Below, piece after piece: positions 1-7,340 of a stretch of DNA of 17,750 bases (its first letter is position 1; each line of letters begins with the position of its first letter). Source of the stretch: JAFEBO01 sp044375915 (lineage in GTDB: Bacteria; Planctomycetota; Phycisphaerae; Phycisphaerales; UBA1924). The notes under the pieces were generated by a model that worked only from the letters and a program-made list of their open reading frames with translations, was not told where the DNA came from and made no database searches. Position numbers and translations under genes: made by a program. The stretch is from positions 1 to 17,750 of the forward strand of contig JBILLU010000056.1 in NCBI GenBank assembly GCA_044375915.1. The letters run 5' to 3'.

Positions 1-592
1 CCATGGACTTGTACACCGGGTCGCGCATCAGGTCGACGCAGTAACGATCGACCGACTCACGGGTGTCCACCTCGGGGTTGTTGACGAAGAGCCAGACGAT
101 GTGGCCCCAGAGGAAATCGACGAGCGGCGAGTGCGGGTCGGGCTGATGGTCCGAGTGCTGGTGGTGGCGGCGGTGGGCGGCGACCCAGGAGCCGGGTGTG
201 CCCTGGAGGTTGCAGATGGCCAGCATCGCCAGGCCGCGCTCGAACCACTTGGGGACGATGAAGCCCTTGTGCGTGAGCAGGCGGTGGTAGCAGAGGTTGA
301 TGCCGATGCAGCCGAAGATGTAGATGCCCAGCGGGATCAGGGCCACGCCGGTCCAGGAGAAGAACTGCGGGAAGAAGGCGGGGATCGCGGCCAGGTGGAT
401 CGCGGCGATGGCGATGATCACGTGCCAGCGGAGGACCCACGGCTTGACGCCCGCGGGGTGGTCCAGACGCCGTGCGACGGTGCTGGGGCCGCCGGTCTCG
501 GGGTCGATCGTCAGTTCGGGTGCGGCGCCGGGGACTTTGGGTTCAACCGGAGGCTTGATGTCGAGCGAGGGGCGAGTGGTCGCGGTGGTCAT
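1..592 (-). CDS. Fatty acid (acyl-CoA type) desaturase, 5' part only
   Basis: This is an integral membrane di-iron desaturase that introduces a double bond into acyl chains, truncated at the left edge after 197 codons. The first histidine box HRLLTH is at residues 103-108 and the second, HRRHHQHSD, at 140-148, followed by DPHSP near 152-156, the classical delta-9 acyl-CoA desaturase pattern. The third box (usually HNxHH) would lie outside the window. A proline-rich N-terminal stretch of about 45 residues precedes the first hydrophobic segment (about 55-78) and a second (82-100). The start is ATG at 590-592, with AAGGA four bases upstream as ribosome binding site. The nearest upstream gene, the bicarbonate transporter, is 312 bases away on the same strand, so a separate promoter is likely. 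Family assignment is firm; substrate and double-bond position are inferred by homology only. Confidence 0.93.
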   Translation of the reverse strand, partial: MTTATTRPSLDIKPPVEPKVPGAAPELTIDPETGGPSTVARRLDHPAGVKPWVLRWHVIIAIAAIHLAAIPAFFPQFFSWTGVALIPLGIYIFGCIGINLCYHRLLTHKGFIVPKWFERGLAMLAICNLQGTPGSWVAAHRRHHQHSDHQPDPHSPLVDFLWGHIVWLFVNNPEVDTRESVDRYCVDLMRDPVYKSM

Positions 593-904
593 GGGGTCCT
601 TCGCGGGCGGTCGGGTGAGAGACGAAACCGAGTGCGGCGTGCGCGGAAAACCGGGCGGCACGCGTCGAATCGGAACAATGAGAGTTTAGACAATTCCTTC
701 CTTCGAGATCGGGTTTCGCTGCTCAAGTTCTTGTGGTTTCAGCGGCACCGATTCCGGGTGTTTCATGGGGAAATGGGCATCAGTGGCCCGGTGGCGAACG
801 AACGCCGTCTCATTGCAGAACGCGCTCGCGCCGCGCGCACGCGGAATTGCGGAGTGTGCGAGGGTGGGATGTGGTGAGGGGCAGAAGGGTGCGTGCGGCA
901 ATGC
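593..904. other. Non-coding gap between desaturase and bicarbonate transporter
   Basis: I see no convincing gene in this 312-base gap. A 71-codon open frame on the minus strand (686-901) has no family resemblance and no good ribosome binding site. The stretch should contain the desaturase promoter; a TAAACT hexamer on the minus strand near 680-690 is a possible -10, but no acceptable -35 sits at the right distance. No intrinsic terminator for the transporter gene is evident. Confidence 0.5.
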
Positions 905-1954
905 TCACGGCACGAAGATCTTGACCGCCGCGATGTACAGCGGGATTCCGATCGCGATGTTGAACGGGAAGGTGATCGCGAGCGAGGAGGGGATGTACAA
1001 ACCCGGGTTGGCCTGGGGGATGACGAGTCGCATTGCTGCAGGAACAGCGATGTAAGACGCGCTGGAGGCGAGCACCGCGAGCAGGATCGCATCGCCCTGC
1101 TGCAGGCCGCCGAGGCGAGCGAGCGCGATTGCGAGGCCCGCATTGAGCAGGGGCGTGACCACGCCGAAGGCGATGACGAACCATCCGGCCTGCTTGAGGG
1201 CGCGGAGGCGTCGGGCGGCGACAAGGCCGAGGTCGAGCAGGAAGAAGACGAGCACGCCGTTAAACAGATCGGTGCAGAGCGGCTTGAACGCGGCGTATCC
1301 ACGGTCGCCGGTGAGCATGCCGATGGCGAGGCTGCCGAGGAGCAACAGGACCGGGCCGTTGAGAAAGGCTTCGTGGAGCAGGGTGCCCCAGGGGATGCCT
1401 TGACGCGGGTCGGTGTTGGATGCGCGGCGGCGACTTTTAAGATGGTTTTTAAGGATGGCGACGGGCGCGGCGGGATCGCCGGGGAAGAGGCGGAGCAGCA
1501 GCACGCCGATGACGATGGCGGGTGATTCCATGAGCGCCATGGCGGCGACCATGTGCCCGCCGTACTCGATGCCGCGTTGCTCAAGGACGGTGCAGGCGGT
1601 CATGAAGGTGACGGCGGAGATGCTGCCGTAGGTGGCGGCCATGGCGGCGGCGTCGGTGGCGGTGAGGCGCAGGCGCAGCACGAAGAACGAGTAGATCGGC
1701 ACGATGACGGCCAGGAGCATCGCGAGTCCGAGGCTGATGGCGACGGTGGCGTTGAGCCCGCCGTGCAGCAGCTCGACCCCGCCGCGGAAGCCGATGGCCC
1801 AGAGCAGGTAGAGCGACAGGAGCTTGGTGATCGCGCGAGGGACGCGGAGATTGGACTTCACGAACGCCGCGATGGCGCCGAGAAAGAAGAACAGAACCGG
1901 CGGGCTGACGATGAGCGAGTCGATGAGCGTACCTCCGAGGCAGAGTTGTATCAC
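905..1954 (-). CDS. sbtA: Sodium-dependent bicarbonate transporter, SbtA family
   Basis: This is a multi-spanning permease of the SbtA family (DUF897), which imports bicarbonate with Na+ across the inner membrane. Over its 349 residues it shows two inverted-topology halves: half one has SPPVLFFFLGAIAAF (17-31) and the conserved GSISAVTF loop (110-117); half two has the matching ASSASYIAVPAA loop (296-307) and the typical end TFPFNIAIGIPLYI (328-341). The middle (about 157-190) is a charged cytoplasmic linker. The start is GTG at 1952-1954; it gives the usual 17-18 residues before the SP motif, but its ribosome binding site is poor, while a GGAGG lies inside the frame with no standard start codon after it. 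No SbtB-type PII regulator lies next to it. Family call is strong; the bicarbonate substrate is inferred from family. Confidence 0.88.
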   Translation of the reverse strand: MIQLCLGGTLIDSLIVSPPVLFFFLGAIAAFVKSNLRVPRAITKLLSLYLLWAIGFRGGVELLHGGLNATVAISLGLAMLLAVIVPIYSFFVLRLRLTATDAAAMAATYGSISAVTFMTACTVLEQRGIEYGGHMVAAMALMESPAIVIGVLLLRLFPGDPAAPVAILKNHLKSRRRASNTDPRQGIPWGTLLHEAFLNGPVLLLLGSLAIGMLTGDRGYAAFKPLCTDLFNGVLVFFLLDLGLVAARRLRALKQAGWFVIAFGVVTPLLNAGLAIALARLGGLQQGDAILLAVLASSASYIAVPAAMRLVIPQANPGLYIPSSLAITFPFNIAIGIPLYIAAVKIFVP

Positions 1955-2070
1955 ATCTTCGCGCTTCGATCAGGCTGGGGACGAGCGGCGTTGCCGAGCG
2001 GCGGCGGCCCATTTCGGGGATCGGCTGCGGTTGGGAGCCCGACGCGGTTGCGCCGGTCGTTGACCCGCGC

Positions 2071-2101
2071 AAGAAAAGACCCGAGCATGGGCTCGGGTCT
2101 T
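2071..2101 (-). terminator. Intrinsic terminator of the five-repeat dockerin gene
   Basis: A perfect 11-base-pair stem, AAGACCCGAGC with GCTCGGGTCTT around a four-base loop, lies at 2076-2101. On the minus strand the stem is followed by TTTTCTT. It begins 30 bases after the stop codon at 2131, so it ends the transcript of that gene. Confidence 0.88.
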
Positions 2102-2130
2102 GCGTGGCTGCGTGCGATGTGGGGCGGCGG

Positions 2131-5100
2131 TTACGGGCAGAGCAGTTCGTTGTACGCGAGAACGAATGCCTGGAAGTCGAGGTCGTTGACGATGCGGTCG
2201 AAATCAAAGTCGCTCGGGCAGCCGACGGGCATGGTGCCGTCGTTGCAATCGAGGATGTCGTAGGCGAGCACGAAGATCTGGAAGTCATCGTCGCTGACGA
2301 CGCCGTCGTTGTTGAGGTCCCAGGGGCAGAAGGCTCTGGCGGTGAAGGCGAAGCGGACCACGAAGGCTCCCGAATCGTTGTTGGCCACAAGCGCGTCTGG
2401 GCTAAGTATGCGGTACCGCATCGCGCCGCGTGCGGAGGGGTTCGAGCCGTCCGTGTCGAGGAACGCGTTCCCCGGCATCGCGCCGCTGGTGCGGATGGTG
2501 AGGCAGAGATTGCCGCCGTTGTAGATGAACGCACGGTCAAACGGGATGAACCAGGCGAACTCGGACGGGATGGAGGGGACACCCGAAGCAGGGAACGCCT
2601 TGGCGGGCACGGCGATCGGGCCGTCGCGCACCACGATTTCGCCGGGCCCGACGTTGCTGGCGAACGTGTCGCTCATCGCCAGGGGTTCGACCGAGGTTGG
2701 CGCGAGCCGTACGTCGAAGCGCGTCAGGGTGACGTCCGCCGTGGGGAACGACGCCCCGCCGCCCGAGGAACTGTTGCGGAGGCTCATTCCGGTGAGCGCC
2801 GAGCCGACATCAACGGCGCGCAATTCGCTGGCGGGGATGATGATCTGGATGGTGGAATTCTCGCCCACGATGGACAGACCGCTGACTCCTTCGGCCCGAG
2901 CGAGGGCGTTGGGGGTCGTGACCGAAGGTGTGTATCCGAAGCGGTGCACGAAGTACAGCGGGCTTGCGAGGCCGCCCAGCACGGTGCCAGTTGCGGCGTC
3001 GAAACTGGTGGCGAACACCGACCGCGCCTCCGGGCCCGAAGGTGGAATCGTCGCATCGATGCCATCGCCGGAGAAACCGCGATGGCGGATGGTGACGCAG
3101 AGGTCGCCGCCCTGATAGACGAACGCACGCTGGAACCGCAGCAATCGGGCGTAGTTCGCGTTGTTCGCCGGGAAGGTCGCCGCCGGAATCACCAAGTGGC
3201 CGTTGTACACGAGCACTTTGTCCGGTCCGTCGTTGGCGGCGAAGGTGGTGGACATGTCGAGGGGTCGGTTGGTCGCGGTGCTGACGCTGACCTCAACGTC
3301 CGGCGAGAACACGTCCTGAACCGGATCGGCAGGGGCGTTCCGGTGCTTGAGCCACAGTTCATCGATGAGGCTGCCGACCGGGATGTCGCGCAGTTCGGCG
3401 GCGCTGACGATGGTCTGGATCGCGTAGTCGTTGACAGAAAGCAGACCGGTAACGGATGTTACGGCGCTGTCGCTGGCGTTGCGCGGCACCCGCGCGTTTG
3501 CGTCCACGTCGAAGCGGTAGATCGGGGGCGAGATCGAAATCCCGGTCGGCGCAAAGTCGCTCGTGGCGAAGAGCGCCGCCAACGAGGAGGATGCGTTCGT
3601 GGCGTCCATGAACTGTTCGGCCAGCCCGCTCCCGCTGTGGCGAAGGAACATGTTGAGCGGGCCGCCGTTGTAGGTGTACGGCTGCGCGTAACCCACTGTG
3701 AACGTGAATGGCGCGTTTGCCGGTGCCGCCTCGAACGCGCCGATCGGAACCGTGAGCGGCCCGGTGCGGGTCGTAACGACATCAGCGCCGATGTTGTTGG
3801 CGAAGGTGGTCGAGAGCGCGTTGGGTGGGTTCACCGAGCGTGACAGTTGGATCGTGTAGTCCGCGAAGTTCGTGGCGGCACCGGGCCAGGCGGGTCTGCC
3901 GCCATCCAGCCGCGTCGCCTGCCCCACGAACTGCGAGCCGACCCCGATGGTGTCGAACTGATCCGCTGCGGCGGCCACCAGGAGCGACCGGGAGTTTATG
4001 TTGAACGATGTAATCAGGGCCCCGGTTGCTTCCGTGCTCGCGAACGTGTCCGCGACGTACACCTTGGTCACGCCCACCGCGAGGTCCGCGCCGACCGGCG
4101 GCGGGGTATAGAACACGCGCACGACCGGCGACCCGGAGAGTGAGCCCGTCGCCGCCGCCCGGGAGGTGGCATACAGCCCACGGACGCCATTCGCGACCGA
4201 TGAGGAACTGTTCACGGCGTCCATGAACGCGACGCCGGCCAGACCGGTGCCGGTCTGGCTGATCTCGATGCACAACGGGCCGCCGACGTACGGGACCAGG
4301 GTTGTGAACGGGATGGCAACGCCCCAGGCCTCGGGGGTTGAGCCGCTGTTCCCCGCCGCAAAGACACCTTTGTTCAGTTGTAGAGCACCGTCGCGTGCCA
4401 GCACCGGGAAGGTGATGTTGTCGGCGTAGGTGGTCGACATCGCCGCCGACGCCACGCCGCGCCCGACGCGGACTTCATAATCCGTGATCGTGACATTCGC
4501 CTCGGGCCATGCGACGGTCCGCGCGTTGTCGATACGGAACGCAATGCCGGTGATCACACTTCCGGCGGGAATGCCCAGGACGGCTTCGTCGAGATTGATC
4601 TGGAAGCGACGCTCGCCCGTGCCGCCAAGCGCGCCCTCCTGACCGTTGTTGGCCTCGGTCGTCGCGAGCGTGTTCGGTCCGACCTCATTGCTTGGCGGCG
4701 TGTACTCGAACTGGATGATGGGATAGGTCGTGATGAGTCCGGTGGTCGCGGTGCGCGAGGTATTGGAGTAGAGGCCGCTGACGAAATCCGTGCCGGGCTG
4801 AATCCCCGCGTCCATGAACTCCGATGCCACCAGACCCGTGCCGCTGTGGTTGAAGTCCAGGCACAGGCTGCCGCCGGCGTAGGTGAACCGCGTGTCGAAC
4901 GCGATCAGCGGACCAAACGCCTCGGGCGTGGCGCCCGATGCCGCGCCGCCCGGGAACGCCCCCGCGGCGATCGCGAGCGTGCCGTCCTTGACCAGTGTCG
5001 CGGGTCCCGACACGTTGGCGTCGTAGGTCGTGCTCATCGTCGCGGCGGACGTTGCCGCCGCCGAGATCCGCAGTTCGTAGTCGCTGAACGAAAAACCAGC

Positions 5101-5358
5101 GGGTGGCCAGGGCGCGGCGGTGGGGTTGTCCTGACGGAAGCGAATTCCGGTCAGCACGCTTCCAGGAGGAATGCCCGCGAGCGCGCGGGCGTCCATGACC
5201 ATCTGATAGCGCCGAGGCGTGTTGCCGCCGATCGGCCCTTCCTGACCATTCGAGAGTTCCACTCCGTTTCCGACCGACGGCACGCTCGCTGGTTCAGCCA
5301 TCGCCACACCCGCGATCGCACACGCACACCCAACGCTCATCCCCAGGAAACTACGCAT
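2131..5358 (-). CDS. Secreted five-repeat protein with C-terminal GC-type dockerin
   Basis: The product is a 1075-residue exported protein with no known enzyme motif. A signal peptide (1-21, ending VAMA) precedes five tandem diverged units at about 24-226, 227-424, 425-627, 628-816 and 817-1010. Units share GSxIxG, a DYE or FDVR strand, MSTTF/MSTTY about 110 residues before the unit end, a YxGG-LC strand, often FMDA, and a closing YTP. Residues 1011-1075 form two EF-hand-like calcium loops (D1014, N1016, D1018, D1025 and D1050, D1052, D1054, D1061) with four cysteines, ending AYNELLCP. I chose ATG at 5356-5358 because GAGGAG lies six bases upstream and the signal peptide starts there; a longer frame to 5493 overlaps the neighbour's terminator. 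It is probably a surface or extracellular beta-rich protein; function unknown. Confidence 0.88.
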   Translation of the reverse strand: MRSFLGMSVGCACAIAGVAMAEPASVPSVGNGVELSNGQEGPIGGNTPRRYQMVMDARALAGIPPGSVLTGIRFRQDNPTAAPWPPAGFSFSDYELRISAAATSAATMSTTYDANVSGPATLVKDGTLAIAAGAFPGGAASGATPEAFGPLIAFDTRFTYAGGSLCLDFNHSGTGLVASEFMDAGIQPGTDFVSGLYSNTSRTATTGLITTYPIIQFEYTPPSNEVGPNTLATTEANNGQEGALGGTGERRFQINLDEAVLGIPAGSVITGIAFRIDNARTVAWPEANVTITDYEVRVGRGVASAAMSTTYADNITFPVLARDGALQLNKGVFAAGNSGSTPEAWGVAIPFTTLVPYVGGPLCIEISQTGTGLAGVAFMDAVNSSSSVANGVRGLYATSRAAATGSLSGSPVVRVFYTPPPVGADLAVGVTKVYVADTFASTEATGALITSFNINSRSLLVAAAADQFDTIGVGSQFVGQATRLDGGRPAWPGAATNFADYTIQLSRSVNPPNALSTTFANNIGADVVTTRTGPLTVPIGAFEAAPANAPFTFTVGYAQPYTYNGGPLNMFLRHSGSGLAEQFMDATNASSSLAALFATSDFAPTGISISPPIYRFDVDANARVPRNASDSAVTSVTGLLSVNDYAIQTIVSAAELRDIPVGSLIDELWLKHRNAPADPVQDVFSPDVEVSVSTATNRPLDMSTTFAANDGPDKVLVYNGHLVIPAATFPANNANYARLLRFQRAFVYQGGDLCVTIRHRGFSGDGIDATIPPSGPEARSVFATSFDAATGTVLGGLASPLYFVHRFGYTPSVTTPNALARAEGVSGLSIVGENSTIQIIIPASELRAVDVGSALTGMSLRNSSSGGGASFPTADVTLTRFDVRLAPTSVEPLAMSDTFASNVGPGEIVVRDGPIAVPAKAFPASGVPSIPSEFAWFIPFDRAFIYNGGNLCLTIRTSGAMPGNAFLDTDGSNPSARGAMRYRILSPDALVANNDSGAFVVRFAFTARAFCPWDLNNDGVVSDDDFQIFVLAYDILDCNDGTMPVGCPSDFDFDRIVNDLDFQAFVLAYNELLCP
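2329..5289 (-). repeat. Five tandem ~200-residue repeats within one secreted protein
   Basis: Unit borders in DNA are about 5289-4681, 4680-4087, 4086-3478, 3477-2911 and 2910-2329, i.e. 203, 198, 203, 189 and 194 codons. Units 1 and 2 are the most alike: both open with NGQEG, then carry GIPxGSVxTGIxFRxDN, WP, ITDYE or FSDYE, MSTTY, TPEA, and LYxxxSRxAxTG. Units 4 and 5 share a VSAAELRDI or IPASELRAV segment, while unit 3 lacks the cysteine of the YxGG-LC strand. Divergence is high enough that DNA-level repeats are not obvious, pointing to old duplications. Confidence 0.8.
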
Positions 5359-5415
5359 GAGAGACTCCTCGTCGTACGCCATCGAGTTCGCTCCCGCAGA
5401 TTGAACCCTGCTGTG

Positions 5416-5421
5416 AGCATA
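5416..5421 (-). promoter_or_regulatory. Possible -10 box for the five-repeat gene
   Basis: On the minus strand TATGCT lies about 58 bases before the start codon at 5358, in the short gap after the neighbour's terminator. No convincing -35 is found 17-18 bases upstream (only TTCGGA-like sequence). This is a weak assignment by position. Confidence 0.22.
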
Positions 5422-5493
5422 CCGAATGGCACTCCGAAGTCCGAAGCGAAAATCGCGAAGAGCCGCCTCCTTCTGCCGCCCGGCACCAAACAC

Positions 5494-5529
5494 CCAACGA
5501 AAACAGCCCGAGGCGTGGCCTCGGGCTGT
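5494..5529 (-). terminator. Intrinsic terminator of the lamin-tail dockerin gene
   Basis: A perfect 12-base-pair stem (ACAGCCCGAGGC with GCCTCGGGCTGT, three-base loop) spans 5503-5529. On the minus strand it is followed by TTTTCGTT. It lies about 40 bases past the stop at 5569 and separates this gene from the five-repeat gene, which therefore needs its own promoter. Confidence 0.88.
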
Positions 5530-5568
5530 GAGTCGATAAAGAGGTTTGTCGGCGAGAGCGGTCGGGCC

Positions 5569-7227
5569 TTACGGGCAGAGCAGCTCGTTGTACGCCGACG
5601 CGAAGACCACGAAGTCAGAGTCGTCGACGAAGTCATCGCCGTTCAGGTCCGCCGGGCAGTCCGCGGGCATGGTCGGATCGGTGCAGTCCAGGATGTTGTA
5701 GGCGGTGGCGAAGAGGACGAAGTCGGCGTCATCGACGAACGTGTCGCCGTTGAGATCGGCCGGGCACGAGGCCGGGCAGACGCTCGGGAAGAGCCCGTCG
5801 AACGACGCCAGGTCGGCCGCGGTGACGCTGGCGCTGTTGGTGCCGCCGCCGCCGTCGGTGCTGTTCATATCGAGCATCGCGAGCAGGCCGTTGAACTCGC
5901 GGCCCTGCCACTTCCACCAGCCCGGGATCACCAGGTCGTCGATGATCGCGGGCGTGCCGCGGTCGTCGACGAAGATCTCGGTGTCATCGAGGGTCGCGCC
6001 CTGGCGAGCGACGAGGAGCTCGCGATCGGAGCAATCGACCAGGCCGTCGAAGTTGAAGTCGCCCTGCACGAAGCGGAACTGCGTCACCGCGCCCGCGCCG
6101 GCGCCCGTGGTGGTGCCGTCGTTGAAGTTGCCGGGCGTCATCTGCAGCCCGCCGGCGCTGCGGCGGCTGAAGCGCGAGCCGGGCGTCTGGCCGGGGATGG
6201 TCGGGCCGGACGAGAGGGTCGCGTCGTAGGTGCGGGTGCTGTTGGTGGGGATGTCGCCGTAGAAGAACTCCTCGTCGGCGCTGCGGGTGGGGACGACGAC
6301 GCTCATGCTGTTGAGGCGGTCGCCGAGGTTCGGGTTCGTGCCGTAGTAGGCGACGCGGGTGATGGCGTCGGGGTTGAAGCCGCTGGTCTCGGACAGTTCC
6401 TGCTCGGACGAGCGGACGTATTCCTTGCCGCCGCCGTTGGAGAAGGCAAAGTCATCGACCATCTGGTACGGCTCGAGCGAGGACGGGGGCGGGGTGGGGA
6501 CGACGGCGTAGGTGGTGTCTTCGCTGTTGACCGGGGTTTCGGCGACGTTGGGGTTGCCGCCGGTGGTGCCGACGCCGTTGAGGTCGATCTTCCCGTCGAA
6601 GTTCACGTCGGGGTTGATGTCCTTGCGCCAGGAGTAGCGGGTGCCGGCGAAGTAGCCGGCGTTGCCGTCATACTGGCTGACGAACCCGCCGCTGCCGTTG
6701 GAGACGAGCGAGTGGAACGGGCGCTTGCGGAGCAGGACGAACGAGGCGCTGCCGTCGTTCTTGATGCGGCCGGCGACGTCGGAGGTGGGGATGTGCTTGG
6801 CGCCGTACGTGGAGCGGTTGGTGGCCGCGGGAAGCAGTGCGGCGATGTTCGAGTTGTTGCCGTTGTTGTTGTAGATCACCAGGAACCCGTTGCTGCCGAT
6901 GGTGAGGCCGTCGAGGGTCCATGCCTCGTCGATCTCGGGCAGTTCATCGCCCTGGTCCCACGGAGCGGGGAGGAGCGGGAGCGGGCCGGGGATGTTGTTG
7001 GGCGTGTTGTCGTCCGCGCCGTCGGCGCCGCCGAAGACGGTGGCGATCATGTAGCCGTCGAGCTTCATGCCGGGCGTGCCGTAGATCTCGATGTACTCCC
7101 AGCGATCATCGCCCGACGATCCGCCGCCGGCGGGGTTGGCCCAGACCTCGTTGAGGACGACCTGGGCGCTGCCCGCGGCCGCGAACAGACTCAGTGCCAG
7201 TGAACACGCGAACACGTTCTTCTGCAT
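5569..7227 (-). CDS. Secreted lamin-tail-like protein with GC-type dockerin tail
   Basis: This is a 552-residue exported protein. A signal peptide (1-21, ending GSA) is followed at once by QVVLNEVWANP and, near 43-50, WEYIEIYG: the opening of a lamin-tail-like beta-sandwich (LTD), extending to about residue 170. An isolated D-x-N-x-D-G loop lies at 206-212 and another, GDFNFDGLVDCSD, at 389-401, the latter resembling half a dockerin. The C-terminal 65 residues (488-552) are a two-loop dockerin with four cysteines and the same AYNELLCP ending as the next gene downstream. ATG at 7225-7227 was chosen for its GGGAG ribosome binding site and signal peptide. No catalytic motif is visible; a structural or surface role is inferred. 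A pseudopilin gene lies 113 bases upstream on the same strand. Confidence 0.87.
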   Translation of the reverse strand: MQKNVFACSLALSLFAAAGSAQVVLNEVWANPAGGGSSGDDRWEYIEIYGTPGMKLDGYMIATVFGGADGADDNTPNNIPGPLPLLPAPWDQGDELPEIDEAWTLDGLTIGSNGFLVIYNNNGNNSNIAALLPAATNRSTYGAKHIPTSDVAGRIKNDGSASFVLLRKRPFHSLVSNGSGGFVSQYDGNAGYFAGTRYSWRKDINPDVNFDGKIDLNGVGTTGGNPNVAETPVNSEDTTYAVVPTPPPSSLEPYQMVDDFAFSNGGGKEYVRSSEQELSETSGFNPDAITRVAYYGTNPNLGDRLNSMSVVVPTRSADEEFFYGDIPTNSTRTYDATLSSGPTIPGQTPGSRFSRRSAGGLQMTPGNFNDGTTTGAGAGAVTQFRFVQGDFNFDGLVDCSDRELLVARQGATLDDTEIFVDDRGTPAIIDDLVIPGWWKWQGREFNGLLAMLDMNSTDGGGGTNSASVTAADLASFDGLFPSVCPASCPADLNGDTFVDDADFVLFATAYNILDCTDPTMPADCPADLNGDDFVDDSDFVVFASAYNELLCP

Positions 7228-7276
7228 GACGATCTCCCTCTGCTTCTCCAGCGGTGCAATCTCTCCGAACCTGCTG

Positions 7277-7322
7277 CCGCGGCCCGCACACACGGGCCGC
7301 GGTGGTGGCAGCCCTTTCGGGC
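7277..7322 (-). other. Strong GC hairpins between pseudopilin and lamin-tail genes
   Basis: Two inverted repeats fill most of the 113-base gap. The larger has a perfect 10-base-pair stem (CCGCGGCCCG with CGGGCCGCGG, six-base loop, 7277-7302). The smaller is a GCCC/GGGC stem at 7311-7322 that on the minus strand has a GAAA tetraloop. Neither has a downstream T run on the minus strand. They could end the pseudopilin transcript, stabilise a processed end, or sit in the leader of the lamin-tail mRNA. Confidence 0.5.
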
Positions 7323-7340
7323 GGCCGAGTTAGTTGTTCA

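Noticed and set aside
686..901. Small 71-codon frame in the gap between the desaturase and sbtA
   Set aside because: No ribosome binding site, odd composition and no recognisable family; more likely chance.
1011..1075. Possible CRISPR array or tandem DNA repeats, tRNA and rRNA genes anywhere in the window
   Set aside because: I looked for regularly spaced direct repeats, tRNA cloverleaf and TTCGA-type motifs, and rRNA-like conserved blocks and found none that held up; the coordinates given are only a placeholder within sbtA.
2104..3843. A 579-codon plus-strand open frame over the five-repeat gene
   Set aside because: It starts in the terminator region, is Arg/Glu/Val-rich with no signal peptide or family motif, and lies wholly antisense to a gene with clear domain repeats.
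5359..5493. N-terminal extension of the five-repeat protein to a start at 5493
   Set aside because: It would place a non-hydrophobic 45-residue stretch before a clear signal peptide, and the internal ATG at 5358 has a GAGGAG site six bases upstream.
4846..7203. A 785-codon open frame on the plus strand, antisense to both dockerin genes
   Set aside because: It is Val/Ala/Gly/Arg-rich with no domain, crosses a terminator and the gap between two well-supported minus-strand genes, and is the expected mirror of GC-rich codons.
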